Shown here: one piece after another, positions 33,901 through 46,196 of the stretch
How the letters are laid out: each line of letters starts with the position of its first letter
Numbering within the stretch: position 1 is the first letter of the stretch
NCBI GenBank assembly: GCA_016808115.1
Contig: JAEQBH010007365.1
Coordinates: forward strand, 62,001 to 126,000
Length of the DNA: 64,000 nucleotides
DNA from: Tetrastigma voinierianum
Lineage: Eukaryota; Streptophyta; Magnoliopsida; Vitales; Vitaceae
Reading direction: 5' to 3'
Program-made: the position numbers and the translations under genes
Notes under the pieces: model-generated
Told to the model about the DNA's origin: nothing
Database searches by the model: none
The model's input: the letters and a program-made list of their open reading frames with translations, nothing else

Positions 33901-35201
33901 TGCCTAAAAAGTATGATAAGAATGTCTAAGGATGAGGAAATTGAGAAAAATGAAAGGAACGATATGCTAGGAAGGGAATTAGGGTGAAATATAGACTTAA
34001 ATAAACTTTAGAATATGACCTTAATATATGATTATCGTTTTATGATGGATTAGGGGCTAACGAGGAGAAAAACCCGAGTTGAGGTCGAGATTCCAAGGAC
34101 AGGAATCGAAGGAAGACAATATTTTTTGGTTTGTTCCTCACTTCTCTCTCTCTAATTCCAAAGTGTTTGAATAATTATAAAATGATTTTAATTGCTGAAA
34201 TGATTTATAAGAAAAAACATATTGATTGGTTTTAACTGATTTGAGGCAATTGATTGTGAAATGATTTGTTTATGAAAAATTGCATAAGTATTAAAAATGA
34301 ATTGTTTGTATAAATGTACATACTATACTGTATTTTGATATGAATGATTTGAAAGCCCTTAATAGAATGTTAACCATTAAATTCGTGTTGAGGATATATT
34401 GGTATACCAATAAGGGTCAGTGCTTGATGTGTAAGAAGCGTAATGATGTGTCGCTCGATCGTAACTAGCGGGGATAATATTGGTAGTGTTCACGAATTGA
34501 TTTTTAATAACAGTAAGCGAATTTCAGCGGGGCAAATCTTGTGTTATAAAAGCAAAATGTTTTTATCTGGGCACAGTAACTGGAAATTTGGACATAAATG
34601 GGATTCGTTATCATACTCTGTAGAAAACATAGGTTAAATTCGTTTAAAGGCAAATTGAAATGATAAGAAAATTGTGAAATGCATGATTTGTGTTTTGAAT
34701 GATTTATTGCATTTGAAAGTGCATATTTGGAATGATCAATAAACTATAGGGAGTAATATACCTATGAAGGCAGATATATGTATTGTATTGCATTAGATCA
34801 TTCAAAAGGATAAAAAACATTGTTTAGAAAAATTGCATGATTTATATTAAAGCTGAAATGAAAGATAGCTATATAGAGCGGCTAGCGTGAAAATGCTTAA
34901 CACGTTCATTTTATCTTCATGCCGTCACCCAGGAGAATAGGTACGGCGTAGAAGCTATGATGAATCGGAGTCGTCGATCAAAGTCACACACGGAGGATGA
35001 AATAAGCTCAGATCGCATGTGTAAATTGATTGACTTTTTTGAAAAAAACTATTTTGTAAATATTTTGATTTTGAAAATGGCATGTAATGCCGTATTGTAT
35101 AAAAGTGAGGAAATGTAGCAGTGGTTGTCTCCAATGTCATATTGAACAAAAATGTAATTTAAACAAATGATGGAGCTATATCTAAAAGAAGTGACCATTT
35201 A

Positions 35202-35226
35202 CGTGTGTGTGTGTGTGTGTGTGTAT
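35202..35226. repeat. (GT)n microsatellite
   Basis: About 12 GT units followed by an AT-rich stretch. Confidence 0.9.
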
Positions 35227-35415
35227 TTATATTTATATATATATTTTATTGAGTATTTGAAATGTGTTTAGAAAGTAATTGTAAATGGATTATTAAAATG
35301 ATTAGAAAAAAAGGTAAAAAAGAAAAAAAAAAAAGTGAGGGACCACATTGTCACCAGGTCGGGATTAGCCTCTGGATCGGGTTGGGTCGAATCTTTGCGG
35401 TCTTGGCCAGTCACA

Positions 35416-35969
35416 TGAAATGCGTTGAATTTGTTTGCTCTTTTTTTATATTTATGAAGATTTAATAAAATATCAATTTGTGGATTAATTCAAAGACTCC
35501 ACCGTATGAATATTCCATTATTCCAGACTACCCACAATTTTTTGAAATTTGATATATTTTATAATTTTTTGATGCCATCATTATATCTGTATAACTTCAA
35601 TAAATTTTCTCCTATCCATAAATTTCTGAAAAACAATACTTCATTGTATCTATTGTCATAAATAGCTTGTTTTAAAAGACGTTAAATGCTTATTCCATTC
35701 ATCGGAAATTCTAAAAACTGATATTTACCTTACGTATATTTGGGTAAACTAGGAAGGTTGAAGTGAAGAACAAAATACTTCTTTTTTCAAAAAAAAAAAA
35801 AAACTCTTAAGATCGGAAACATAGTTCAAATTAAAAATGATAATATTGGTTTGTTCTTGATTTAATTTTCTTGAATTTTTAATTAATTTCATTTTAACTC
35901 AAGATTACCATTCTAAACAAATAAAGTGGTAATATCTTGATATTTAATTTCATAAAATAATATTATTTT
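35416..35969. other. AT-rich intergenic sequence
   Basis: No gene is seen. It contains A- and T-runs and ends with GGATC, the target-site duplication of element B. Confidence 0.6.
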
Positions 35970-35974
35970 GGATC
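35970..35974. repeat. Target-site duplication of element B, left copy
   Basis: GGATC directly precedes TGATGATGCC and is repeated at 57,677-57,681. Confidence 0.9.
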
Positions 35975-36663
35975 TGATGATGCCTTTTTCTGGATTAGAA
36001 ATTGGAGCGTTTGGGGATGAGTTCAGATTGAGCACTTATAGGGTGGTGCCGCGAGTTCCAGGATGTGACACATTTGGTTTGCTATCCTGCGGATGTGACC
36101 TCTGTAGAGACAAATGAAGAAAGGCGGCGGGGGCCAGCAGTAAACCACTCACGATACCTAAGTTAGTTTCTTTCTGAGAAAAGATATTCTTGCAGAGGCG
36201 AATGTGTTGCGTACCTTGTGGAGTGGTGCCCCGATATTTATAGTATATGTTTCCCAGTTGGATGGTGATTAGTTCTTTTATTGGGCGTGGGATATTTGCG
36301 CTATCGGTATCGGATTCGATAAGAGATATTGAAAAAGCGATTTATTTAAAATTATGTTTCTTCTCCATTGGGTGGGACCAGAAGCAGTCGCGAGGATGGT
36401 ACATTATATAAGTGAATATCTTATTTTCCTTGTTGATTAGATTTAGTTGAATTTGCAGGATAATATGCTATTGGGGATTATTCTGTTTCCCTTATCGATG
36501 GGATTTAGTTTGATTTGCAGAATGTTGGCTTTCTTAATTATCCATAACCGGCCTTTGGCCCGTGATTGAGCCTTCATTTTGGAGGAACAGTGTCTGAGGC
36601 TGGTGTTTCAGTAGGCGTGCCTCTTCTTTGGTTTGTGAGTGGGCGCAGGCCCATTTTGAGCCA
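35975..36663 (-). repeat. 3' LTR of element B
   Basis: It matches 56,987-57,676 along its length, for example GATATTTATAGTATATGTTT, CAGTTGGATGGTGATTAG and AGAATGTTGGCTTTCTTAAT. Its inner end reads TTTGAGCCA rather than AACCCTATCA, the same kind of terminal difference as in the 3' LTR of A. Confidence 0.88.
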
Positions 36664-37079
36664 TCCCGGTTGCCTCCGGTAGTACGGCCAATACGGTATT
36701 AACGTGTTGAGGTACATGCGCTTCGTATTGGATTGCAATTTCACTGATGTCTGCTCGGGGCTGGGTTAGTTAGACAGTCGCGAGTCATATGTCTTCTGAT
36801 AGTGTTATTTCTTTGGTTTTTCAGCTCATTTCTCCCTTCTTTAAAGTTTCCTGCCTTTTGTTTCTTCCGCGAGACATTCTACATTTTGTGTGCCCTGATC
36901 TTGAAACTTTTCTTAGCTTTTAATGAGTTCGGACTTCCCTCTTCCTTAGTTTCCACTCCCCGAACCTTTTGTGCGGAGTCTTTTAAATCTTTCTGAGACG
37001 TTTCCATTTATTCACAGGGCTGCTGCGTCTTTCTTTCTTTAATTGTCTTTTGGTGATTGTGGCGTTAGGGTTAGGTAAG

Positions 37080-39400
37080 GCGAGTTTAGTTCTCAATTAC
37101 TGTTATCACCATGGGTCGGGTAATCTTCTTGCTCCAGTGGGGTGGGCCAGTTAAGTGTCTGGGGGTTAGAATACCTAAAATCCGCTGTTCATAATGCTTT
37201 GGCTGTGGAGCCTAGCAAGGTTGGTCCCTTGTATGGGGCCACTTTCGCCAGGCGTTACCGACCTCCTTTTGGCGTCCGAGTCTTGTCCCCTGATGTTTTG
37301 ACCTCCTATGTGGTTTCCGTACCTAAGATGGTATGCTTCTTTGAAGTAGCTTTCGAAAACGGTCTTCACTTCCCTCTGCATCCCATATACGCCAAAGGGT
37401 TTCACGGCACTTCAATGTCTGTCCTTCTCAACTTTATGATAGGTAGGGTATTTTAGTTTGGTCTATTTGGTTTTCTTTAGGGACGAGGCTTCGGGTGTTT
37501 GATATAACTACATTCCTTTATCTTTTAAGCCTTGAAGAAACCGCGGGGGCTTCCTCTATTTTTCAGGCGTCTTGGCGCTCCTGCAGTGATTTAAGATCTT
37601 CCCTCATCTCACGGGATTGAAGGGCAGTTACTTCTTTGTCGGCCGCAGTCTGGGAGTATGACCCTCTTGACAAGGGACGATACTGGGCGTTCAGGTTGTG
37701 GATACCCCAGAATCTACGTGAGTGTCGCTTTCATTTTGGTATAATCTTTGTAAGGGTCATTGGATATCTACAGTGCCATTGTGCACGTGCCTCTCAAATT
37801 TTCGACGTCGACCTTGAAGATAACGTCCGCGGCCCAGCGGCGTTGGTTGAGTGTCTGCGCGTCCGCATGGGCCCGTCCGTGGATATTTACGGCGCCGAGC
37901 TCGGTCGCGCTGCTGTTTGAGCGCCGCCTCCTTCCCACTTATAATCTCCGCCAGACAGCACCATTTGCCAACCCCACGAGGGAAGCCACGGTTGATGAAG
38001 CATTTGTCTCGAAAGTCCGGGCGTGAAAGCGAGAAACCGGACTTTCGGGTGAGAAAGACCGTCCGACTTGGGGGCGAGGAGTTTCGGGGGTGGGGCGTCT
38101 TCCTCTTCCCCTTCTACCCCAGTTCAGAACATCGGGCGGATATTCTTAGCCTCAGGGTGAGGTCCACAAAGCTCAGGAGCTCATGGAGTCAGGTTACGAG
38201 TATGTTCTGAAGAAAAGGCTCCTTTTGGAGGAAGGTCGAGACGTAGTTGGTGTCGTACCCTGACACAGTTTGGAGATCCTCCTGGCAGTAAGTGTTGGCC
38301 ACACTTCCTCAGGTCGGACGGAGTTGAAGAGGAAGGGTTTCGAGGCGAGGATAGCGACTCCTTGTCCTCAGCGCGAGCTTGCGGACGCGGTCTAGATCCA
38401 CCCATCATAAAGATTCGACCTCGAGGTGGCGGGCTCATTGCTTGTTGAGGAAGCTTTGGCTGCTGTCCTCGAGGGTTGCCTACGTAAGTTCTCATATCTT
38501 GTCGGTAATGATTTCATTTGAGTTGGGTGTGGGTCTTGTGTTGGATCGCGTCTTTGCGTTGGATGTGGCGGTGGCTACTCATTTGAAGAAGTTTGGCTTC
38601 AGCGATCTAAGCGAGAAGGCGGGTGCCCAGGCGCTCCAGTTTACAAAGGCGGTGGCTTCCACTCTTGACGGGCCGGGTTGCGGGATCGGGTGCGGTATGA
38701 TCGAGGGAGCGGTGAAGCTTAAGTGCGATTTGGAAGCATGCAGCGTCGACACGTGCGGGGCCCAGGAGTAGAAGATGAAGCCGCTCAGCTTGAGAATGGT
38801 AGGCGAGCCGGGAGGTTCGGGATGAGCTGTGAGTTACCTGAAAATGACTTGCTAGAGGGTGGGGCCAGACTCTGATCTGCAGTGTAGACTTCGGATGGTT
38901 AAGGATGGGCTTCTTAAATCCAGGCGGCTACTTGGGAGTAAGAAGAGCTACGTGCGACTGAGATGAAGCTGGCGATAAGACAATTGTTGGGCCAGGCTCG
39001 TCGTGAGGCTTAGAGAGTATGGCTTCGTGAACGCTGATTGAGGAGTGTCGTGGGTTGCGTGGGGACCTTCATCAACAAGTAACTTTGGTTGCTCAACGGG
39101 ACGAAGTTATAAGAAGATTAAGGGATGAGGCCTGTACTCAATGGGCTTCTAGGTGGCTTGCCTTTCAGAGGAAAGCTGCTAATGCCTACCGGGCACGGAC
39201 TTGACCTTGACATCCACACTAGCGGCGGGGTACGAGGAGTCCCTCTCTTTGACTATTACGGAGAGCGGACACCCCGTGAGGCCCACTCCCTTCTTCACCC
39301 TCTGCTCCTCCTTCGATGCACGATCTCACGGCATCTTCGGCTTGCACGATGTCGATTTTATTTTATTTATTTTTGTTGGGCTAGGACCAGACCGTATGTA
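37080..39400 (+). pseudogene. Antisense ORF of element B
   Basis: Plus-strand fragments run opposite to gag-pol. They include HNALAVEPSKVGPLYGATFA and VPKMVCFFEVAFENGLHFPL (37,190-37,380), TADEAF-like residues near 37,990, VATHLKKFGFSDLSEKAGAQ (38,570-38,630), AQRDEVIRRLRDEACTQWAS (about 39,095-39,155) and the end near 39,400. The C-terminal third looks like a coiled coil, rich in Glu, Arg and Ala. The same blocks are recognisable in element A in the same order. The function is unknown; similar antisense ORFs are reported in some Tat-lineage elements. Frameshifts are present, so it is broken as written. Confidence 0.65.
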
Positions 39401-39559
39401 GCCTTTCATGTCATTTTCATTTTTTACTACTTTTGTCTTTACTTATGCATTTTAGCGACATTGCGCATGGGCCCGAATTAATTCCTTAGGTATAGCTGAG
39501 TTGAAGCGTTTGAGTTGAGCAACACGGGTTGTATGGTTTGAGTTGAAGCGGTTGAGCTC

Positions 39560-42190
39560 TCGAATTGAGCCCTCACAAGACTCTGGCGGCCTCATAGGCT
39601 GGTCTTTGAGCTAAGCCCGACTCTTGGTTGCATGGCATGTGAAGTAGTTGAGCTCGTCGGTGAAATTTCTTTGAGCTCGGCGCGAGGCCTCATAGGGTGA
39701 ATAACTGAGCTAAATGAAGCTCTTAGGGCTGGCGGCACGTGCGGTGTGGAGCTCGTCGGCGGAGTTCTTGCCCGGGCTCGGGGGGCCTTATGGGCTGAAT
39801 GCTTTGGTGATCGACTCTTAGATTTGCATGGCTGCCTTGATGTCGATCTTGTCAATGGTCTGGCTGGGCTTGATGTGAGGCCTTGTGAAGGCTGCGTAGC
39901 TTTGGTGATCGACTCTTAGGGTGCGTGGCGAAGCGGAGTAGTCGAGACAAATCAAATTGAGTTCTTGGGCTTGGTCGCGAGGCCTTGTGGGGCAGATAAC
40001 TGAGGCGATCACGAATCTTAAGTGCATGGCAGCGGGAGGTAGTCGACTCGTGTTGAGTTCTTTGAGCTGCAGGCGTGAGGCCTTGTGGGGCGCATAGCCG
40101 AGATGATCGACTCTTAAGTGCGCATGGCTGCGCGGAGTGGTCGAACTCATCAAAGCGAGCTCTTGCCCAGGCTCCCGGCCTTTGTGGCTGTATGGGTTGG
40201 GCTTTGAGGCGATCGGCTGAGCTGCGTGGCACGTGCGGAAGTAGTCGGCTCGTCAGCGGTATTGAGCTCCGGGGCCCCGAGGCCTTATGGAATTTGAATA
40301 ACTGAGGATTGATCGACTCTTAGGTTGCATGGCACAACGCGGAGTGGTCGAGCTCGTCAAACTAGCTCTTGGGCTTCGGGCGCGGGCCTTATAGAATTTG
40401 AACTGGCACGAGATGATCGACTCTTGGGGCTGCGTGGCTGATGGGTAGTGAGCTGTGTTGTTTGTTTCTTGGAGCTCCGGGCGGCGAGGCCTTGTGGGGT
40501 GGCAGATAGCTGAAGCTAATTTGACTTTTGGGGCTGCATGGCCCTGGCAAGTGGTCGGGGCTCGTCAGTGAGTTCTTGGGCTCAGTGAGGCCTTGTGGGA
40601 TTTGAATAGCCGGCGATGCGACTCTTCCAGAATTTGTATGGCTGCTGGCGAGTAGTTGAAAAGGAGCTCATCAAGGCGAGCTTCTAGGCTCGGCGGCGAG
40701 GCCTTGTTGGTGGAATAGCTGAGCTTATCTAGCTCTTGGTGCATGGCTGTGTAGAGTGGTCGAGGCTCGTCGAGGCGAGCTGCGGGCTCGGCGGCGGGAG
40801 CCTTGTGGGTTTGGAATAGTGATATGACTCTTGGTGCATGGCACGAAGCGGAGTAGTTGAGCTCGTCAAAAGCCCAGAGCTCCTAGGCTCGGAACGCCCG
40901 AGGCTTTGTGGAGGCTGAATAGCGGGTGTCGACTCTTAAGTGCGCATGGCTGCAGCGAGGAAATGTTGGTTCGTCGGCCCGAGTGCGGGCTCCGGGCATT
41001 GAGGCCCGTGTGGTGAATCGCTGGTGATCTGACTCTTAGGCTGCATGGCCTGTGCAGAGTAGTCGAGCTCGTCAAACTGAGCTACTGGGCTCCGGGAGCT
41101 GAGGCCTTATGGGTTGAATAACGACCCCGATCGACTCTTGGTACACATGACTGTCTGAGAGCTGTTGAGCTCGTCGAAATGAGATCTTTGGGCTCAGAGT
41201 GACGAGGCCTCGTGGCTGAATCTTTGAGATGATACGATTCTTAGGCTACATGGCTGTGCGGAGTAGTCGAGGCTTCAGGCGGGCTGCCCCAGGCTCGGCG
41301 AGGCCTTGTGGTGAATAGCTGGTGTCTGACCTCTTAGGTTGCATGGCTGCGCGGGTAATTCGACTCGTCAGCCCATTTCTTGGGCTTGAACCTTTGAGGC
41401 CTTATGGGGTTTGAATAACTTCCGAGAGCTGATCGACTCTCTTAAGTCTGCATGGCTGTGCGAGGAGTAGTCGAGCTCGTGGCGACTCTTGGGCTCCGTG
41501 GCGGAGCCTTGTGGGCTGAATAACGGCGATCGACTCTTAGAGCTGCATGCTTTGTCTGAACCAGTCGAACTTCGTCAAGCCCCGAGCCCCTGCGGAGCTC
41601 GGCGGCCCGAGGCCTTATGGTGAATAGCGAGGCGTCGACTCTTAAGTGCATGCTGTGCGAGAGTAGTAAAGGCTCGTCAAGCCGAAACTCTTGGGCTCGG
41701 GCGCTGAGTTTTGGGCTGAATAGCGTGATGTCGACTCTTAAATTTGCATAGCTTGTAATTAGTCGATCTCGTCAAAGCGGCTCTTTGGGCTCGGTAGAGG
41801 CCTTATTGGGATGAATAGCTGGTGATAAACTCAACCAGATTTCATGGCTGTGAAGTAGTTGAGCTCGTCGGCCGGGCTGTTGGGCTGCGTGTTTGAGCCT
41901 CAGTGGGTGAATAACTTCCAGTTGATCGACTCTTTGTTGCATGCTTTGCCCTGGAGTAGTTGAGCTCATCTGGCCCAGGCTATTAGACAGACCTTTGTGG
42001 CCTTATGGGGCAGACCTTTGTGATCGACTCTTAAGGGCTGCATGCTTTGTGCGAAATGGTCAGATCGTCGTGACTCTTTGGGCTCTGGCGGTGAGGCCTA
42101 AATAATTGAATAACTGGTGATCGACTCGCCAGGTGCATGGCACGCGCAGTGGTCGGGCTCAGTGGCGAACAACGCGTGCGTGATTCGACT
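39560..42190 (+). repeat. Tandem repeat array of element B (~103-bp units, roughly 25 copies)
   Basis: Units read approximately GATCGACTCTTAGGTTGCAT, then GGCTGTGCGGAGTAGTCGAG, CTCGTCAAAGCGAGCTCTTG and GGCTCGGCGCGAGGCCTTGT, followed by GGGTTGAATAACTGA. Copies follow each other from about 39.6 to 42.2 kb with many short indels. Most units contain an inverted repeat, GAGCTCG...CGAGCTC. The array lies between the antisense ORF and the purine-rich tract, as in A, but the unit differs from those of A. Confidence 0.85.
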
Positions 42191-42544
42191 TCTAATCTCT
42201 TGGAAAGATTCGGCGTCTTTAATCTTTGGTTCATGTGGAGAATTGGAAAGCGATTTGGCGTTCCAGGGAGTGCCTTAGCCTTCTTATAAATGGCGGCTCC
42301 GTTGCTATGGGAGACGTTCTTTGGAGGATTACGCCCTTCCCGGTGTGTAGCACTTTCGAATCTGCTTGTGAGAGAAATGGGCGTGAGGAAGCGATCGTCT
42401 TGGCCCAGGGGATTAGCCGGATTACGGTTCCAGTTTTGTTGGACCTCTGCTTGTGGGAGTTGTGTTTTCACACAATCTCCCCCTTTATGGGAGTTGGCAT
42501 ATTTGTCCTGGCTTTGTGCTGAGAGATGCGTAGAGAGGCGGTAC

Positions 42545-42800
42545 ATTTCTTGTGCCGCTTTCTTTGTTACTATTCTTCTTTCTCTTCCTCTCCTTTCTTC
42601 TCTGCTCCTTCTCTTTCAATTCTCTCTTCCTTATTTATTCATTTCTTCCACATCTCATTCTCCGCCTCTTCATTTTCCTTCGCATAAACTCTTTCCATTC
42701 CTTTTCTCTTCTTCTCCCCTTTTTTTCCTCTCTTTGTTCTTCTTCTCCTTTTTCCATCTCGTTTTCCTTATCTTTCTTTCTTGAGGTTTTTTTTTTTTTT
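42545..42800 (-). other. Purine-rich tract after pol, element B
   Basis: The plus strand is almost pure C/T over about 250 bases (sense strand A/G). It corresponds in place to 14,800-14,965 in element A, but it is longer. A signal role is inferred only. Confidence 0.5.
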
Positions 42801-43297
42801 GAGAGCCGCTTATGCGTATTACTTAGAGGTGTAATGTGTGACAACTGCGATTGTAATTAGATATAATTTGATTGGAATAAGAGACTTTTCCTTCCCGATC
42901 ATGAACTTTCATTCATTTGTATGTAATTTTTTAACGCATTCTATGGGTGTTTGAGACGTCCTAATAAAATAACCCGATAAACGCACAAATGCGTCGTCGA
43001 AAATTGATAATGTTTCATTTAAGATTCCTGGCAGAAGTCTGCGATAAAAGCAGCTTAAGGTGTTCCGCATTCCAAGCATGATGTGAATTTTCCCTCCTGC
43101 ATGCGGGCTTGTAATTGCCGGTGATGACGGGATATGATGTAAGGGGGCCTTCCCGGTTGGGACTAGTTTTACATCTGTTGGATTCTTTGCTGCTTTGCGG
43201 GGAACTTCTTGAAGACTAAGTCACTCGACATGTGGCTCTTTGGGTTTAACTTTTGGTTGTAGCCCTGTAGTCTTCCTTTGGTAATCTTCAGTGCGCC

Positions 43298-44060
43298 TTA
43301 GGACTTGCTCCCGTTTTCATCTAAAGGTCCAAATTTGGGGCGGAGAGCCGTCGTGTGTTCATTATTTGCCGACTTGATCCTTGGGGAATTTGAACCGACC
43401 TCGTGAGGGCTCTTTGCTTGATTACCAAAGGCTAAAGCGAGATGGGGGTTTCTGGGTTCTTGACTGGCGTAGTCACGTAGGCCCATAACACCTCGAGGTA
43501 TTCTACCCATTGCCTTTAAGATCTTCCAATTTGGTCTTCAATGCGGCCTTAAGGGTTCGATGGTGACCACACTGACCATTAGGCTGCTTGGATGTCTTTG
43601 AGGGCCAGTAATAATTCTTAATTCGTACAGCGCCAAAAATCCACCACGAACCGCGTTGTCAAAATGCTTTCCATTGTCTGATACCAGGGCTCTTGGGATA
43701 CCAAACTTGCATATTATGGCTCGCCTGAGAATTGCATATCTTTTTGTTATGATTGTAGCTGAGTTCGGCCTCGGCCCATTTGGTAGAAGTAATCTACTAC
43801 TGTGATGATGACTTTGACCCTTCCCAGTAGGCGAGAGAGATTTGATATCAAGCCACCGCTTGTTGGAAGAATTTCAGGGGCTTGTGATTGATGTCGAGGC
43901 TCGAGATGGGAGCGAGAGATCTTGGCATGCTCTGTCGGATCTTGCGTCTCTATTTGGAGTCGTCGCATCTGCGAGTATTGTGGGCGATGGTATCCGCTTG
44001 GAACCTTACGCTAATGCCCAGAGCTCGATGTGATTTATACACCTTCATGCACTTCCCTTA
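43298..44060 (-). pseudogene. Integrase region of element B pol
   Basis: REVHEGV (about 44,060-44,035) marks the zinc-binding part. Next is GFDIK (about 43,855), then KFGIPRALVSDNGKHFD (about 43,712-43,660) with the second catalytic Asp of the integrase core. LALAFGNQA near 43,440 follows. The DYFTKW motif is damaged. The order is as in A, with many frame changes. Confidence 0.8.
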
Positions 44061-44261
44061 GCATATAATTGGTCGTCTTTTCATGATGCCAGAGACGGGT
44101 GTGAAGAAACACAGCTAGCAAAGGCTTCCCTTATGATTAGTGAATCTGTGAGCTCATTTTAATTTTAGATGCCTCTTTTTGGGTGTCGGGTAGATGTCAG
44201 ATCTATTATGTAATCCCGAATGGGGTCGCCAGCTCGGCTGGACTAGGTGGGACCTTCCACG

Positions 44262-44600
44262 TCACATAGATCTATGAAGGCTCTGCAAAGTATCAAACAG
44301 GAGTTGATCTGCGAGGTCTTCACCTTCGAAATTTGTCGCTAGTTTTGCTAAGGCATCGGCTAGAGTTCTACGTGCGGGATATGTCGACTGGACGGCCACG
44401 AACACCACTAAATCCAGTACCCTTTTGAGATTGTAGATCATTCTTTCACTTGCAGCTCGTAGGTATCTTCTATTTGTCTTACCCGGTTGGGAGTCATTTG
44501 TAGACCTGGTAGTCAATTTCCGATGAATGGCGAGGTTGAGGTGCAATATGAAAGTGCCCTCATTACCGGCCTCATTGTTCAGAGCTTGGAGATCCCAATG
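44262..44600 (-). pseudogene. RNase H region of element B pol
   Basis: The minus strand reads LNNEAGNEG-like residues near 44,575 and then LADALAKLATNFEGEDLADQ near 44,370-44,310, matching the separate RNase H segment of element A. Confidence 0.65.
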
Positions 44601-44849
44601 CGGCGCGTATTCAATATCTATTCATACTGGGAAGTCAAGATTAGGCCGCTCGCTTCATAATGCGTTTGGCCACAATCTGAAGAGTTTCGGATAGGAGGTC
44701 GATCGGCGTTGAGCGTTCTCGGCGAACTGCGAGGTGAATTCTATGACGAAATCTGCTAGACCTGCCCTTTATTGAAGTTTTGGCTTCTCTGTCGATGTCG
44801 AACTCGCTGAGCTACATGGCCCACTTCATGACCTTCCTGAGGTCTGCGG

Positions 44850-45930
44850 CTTATAACACACTTGCTTCGCCGGATATTACATTTGGAACCATGGTATGAG
44901 CCTTAAAGTAGGCGGAGCTTAAGTTTGTGGTTACTAATGCCAAGATTAATTTTTCCTCATGAGATACCTCTCCTCTTGCTCTCTCAAAGCTCATTATGAT
45001 AATGCCCCGGGTCACACTGATCTTTACCCCAGCGAGGTGGCGTGAGTCGAAAGTGCGAAGCATTAAGTATAAGTGAGCTCCTTGATGGGGCTTACCAGAA
45101 TGGGGGGGGGGAGCTCAAATATGTGATGTTGAGAGTATGATGCGTGATGATTCTTTGCGCCGTATCCCATTGAAAGGCCTTCTTTAAAACTTGGAAGAAA
45201 GGTGACATTTATCCAGCCTTGGATATGAATCGGCAGCGGCAATCCTTCTGTCGAATATTTGGACCTCTTTTATGCGTGGCGATGGCATATCAAGCACAAC
45301 CTTTATTTTGTCTAGATTTGCCTCCAATTCCTCGGTTGACTATGAAACCTAGGAATTTCGGTGATACTCGAAAGAGCACCTTGGCCCAGTTCGAGTTTCA
45401 TGTTGTACTCTCTCAGGATCTGGAACGCCTCGGACAGGTGAACTATGTGGAGTTCAGCAATGATGGACTTTACTAGCATATCGATGCAATGTATACACCA
45501 TGGTGGATTTCTTTATACGGAACATTACATTTTACCGGCCTACGATAAGTAGCTCGTTCTTGAGCTAAAGCATCCTGGTATGATGAGTTCCACCTTACTG
45601 TGGCGAGCGAGGTCTTTTCTTGTCATCTGAATCCATGCTAATCTGATTGTAGCCGGAGAAAGCATCCATAAAAGTGAGTAGTTCATGGTCGGCAGTGGCA
45701 TCCACGATGAGGTCGATTCGCGGCAAAGGGAGAAAAGCGTCTTTTGGGCGTACTTTCTGTTGACGTCGGTGAAGTCGATCTGAGTCGCCACTTCTTGGTC
45801 AGCTTTTTTGACAAATGCGGCGTTGGCGACCATTCAGGATATTCCACCTCTATGATTGCTCCTGCTTGGAGGAGTTTGTCGAACCTCCTCGTTGATCGCT
45901 CTTTGCCTTTCTAACGCGAAGCTCCTCCTC
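44850..45930 (-). pseudogene. Reverse transcriptase and linked RNase-H-like region of element B
   Basis: VANAAFVKKADQEVATQIDF (45,833-45,775) is the N-terminal part of the reverse transcriptase. A damaged MDAFSGY motif lies near 45,670-45,640. The second active-site motif at about 45,480 is scrambled by indels. LALVTTNLSSAYFKAHTMVP (about 44,950-44,890) closes the linked RNase-H-like segment. The enzyme cannot be functional as written. Confidence 0.75.
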
Positions 45931-46196
45931 TTTATTTGAGGCGAAGCGAAGGATGGTGCGGCGTTCATTTGTGGTGATTCTTGTGGGATCGATTCCTCCC
46001 ATGCACCTTCCACGAAGGCGTCTTTGTTATACGAAAAATGGGTGAGAGGGCTTTTGGGTCCTTCACTAGCTTGGAAGCCGATGTAGGCGGAGGTGTTAGT
46101 CGTCATCCAGCGGTGGGTTCGACTCTTCGGGGGCTTAGGTCGGGGTGACGCCTCGTCGGCGTGTCGAGCTCGTCGGTATATGTTCATGGTTTTGCT

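Larger units (their letters stand above)
33448..35415 (+). mobile_element. Chromovirus-type LTR, right part
   Basis: This continues the LTR begun at 24,842. It holds further ~205-bp sub-repeats to about 33,900. It has a GAAAATGCTTAACACG segment near 34,890 shared with the LTR at 21.7 kb, and a (GT)n run. Its end resembles GGATCGGGTTGGGTCG...CAGTCACA near 35,370-35,415. A clean target-site duplication was not found. Confidence 0.55.

Noticed and set aside
39592..42546. Open frames of 65-171 codons in the B array and just beyond it, minus strand
   Set aside because: They are Arg/Ser/Pro-rich translations of the tandem units, not conserved between units in frame. I do not regard them as genes.
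42552..42860. Ser/Phe/Leu-rich plus-strand open frame resembling a membrane protein
   Set aside because: It is a translation of the pyrimidine-rich tract. Low complexity explains the hydrophobic look.
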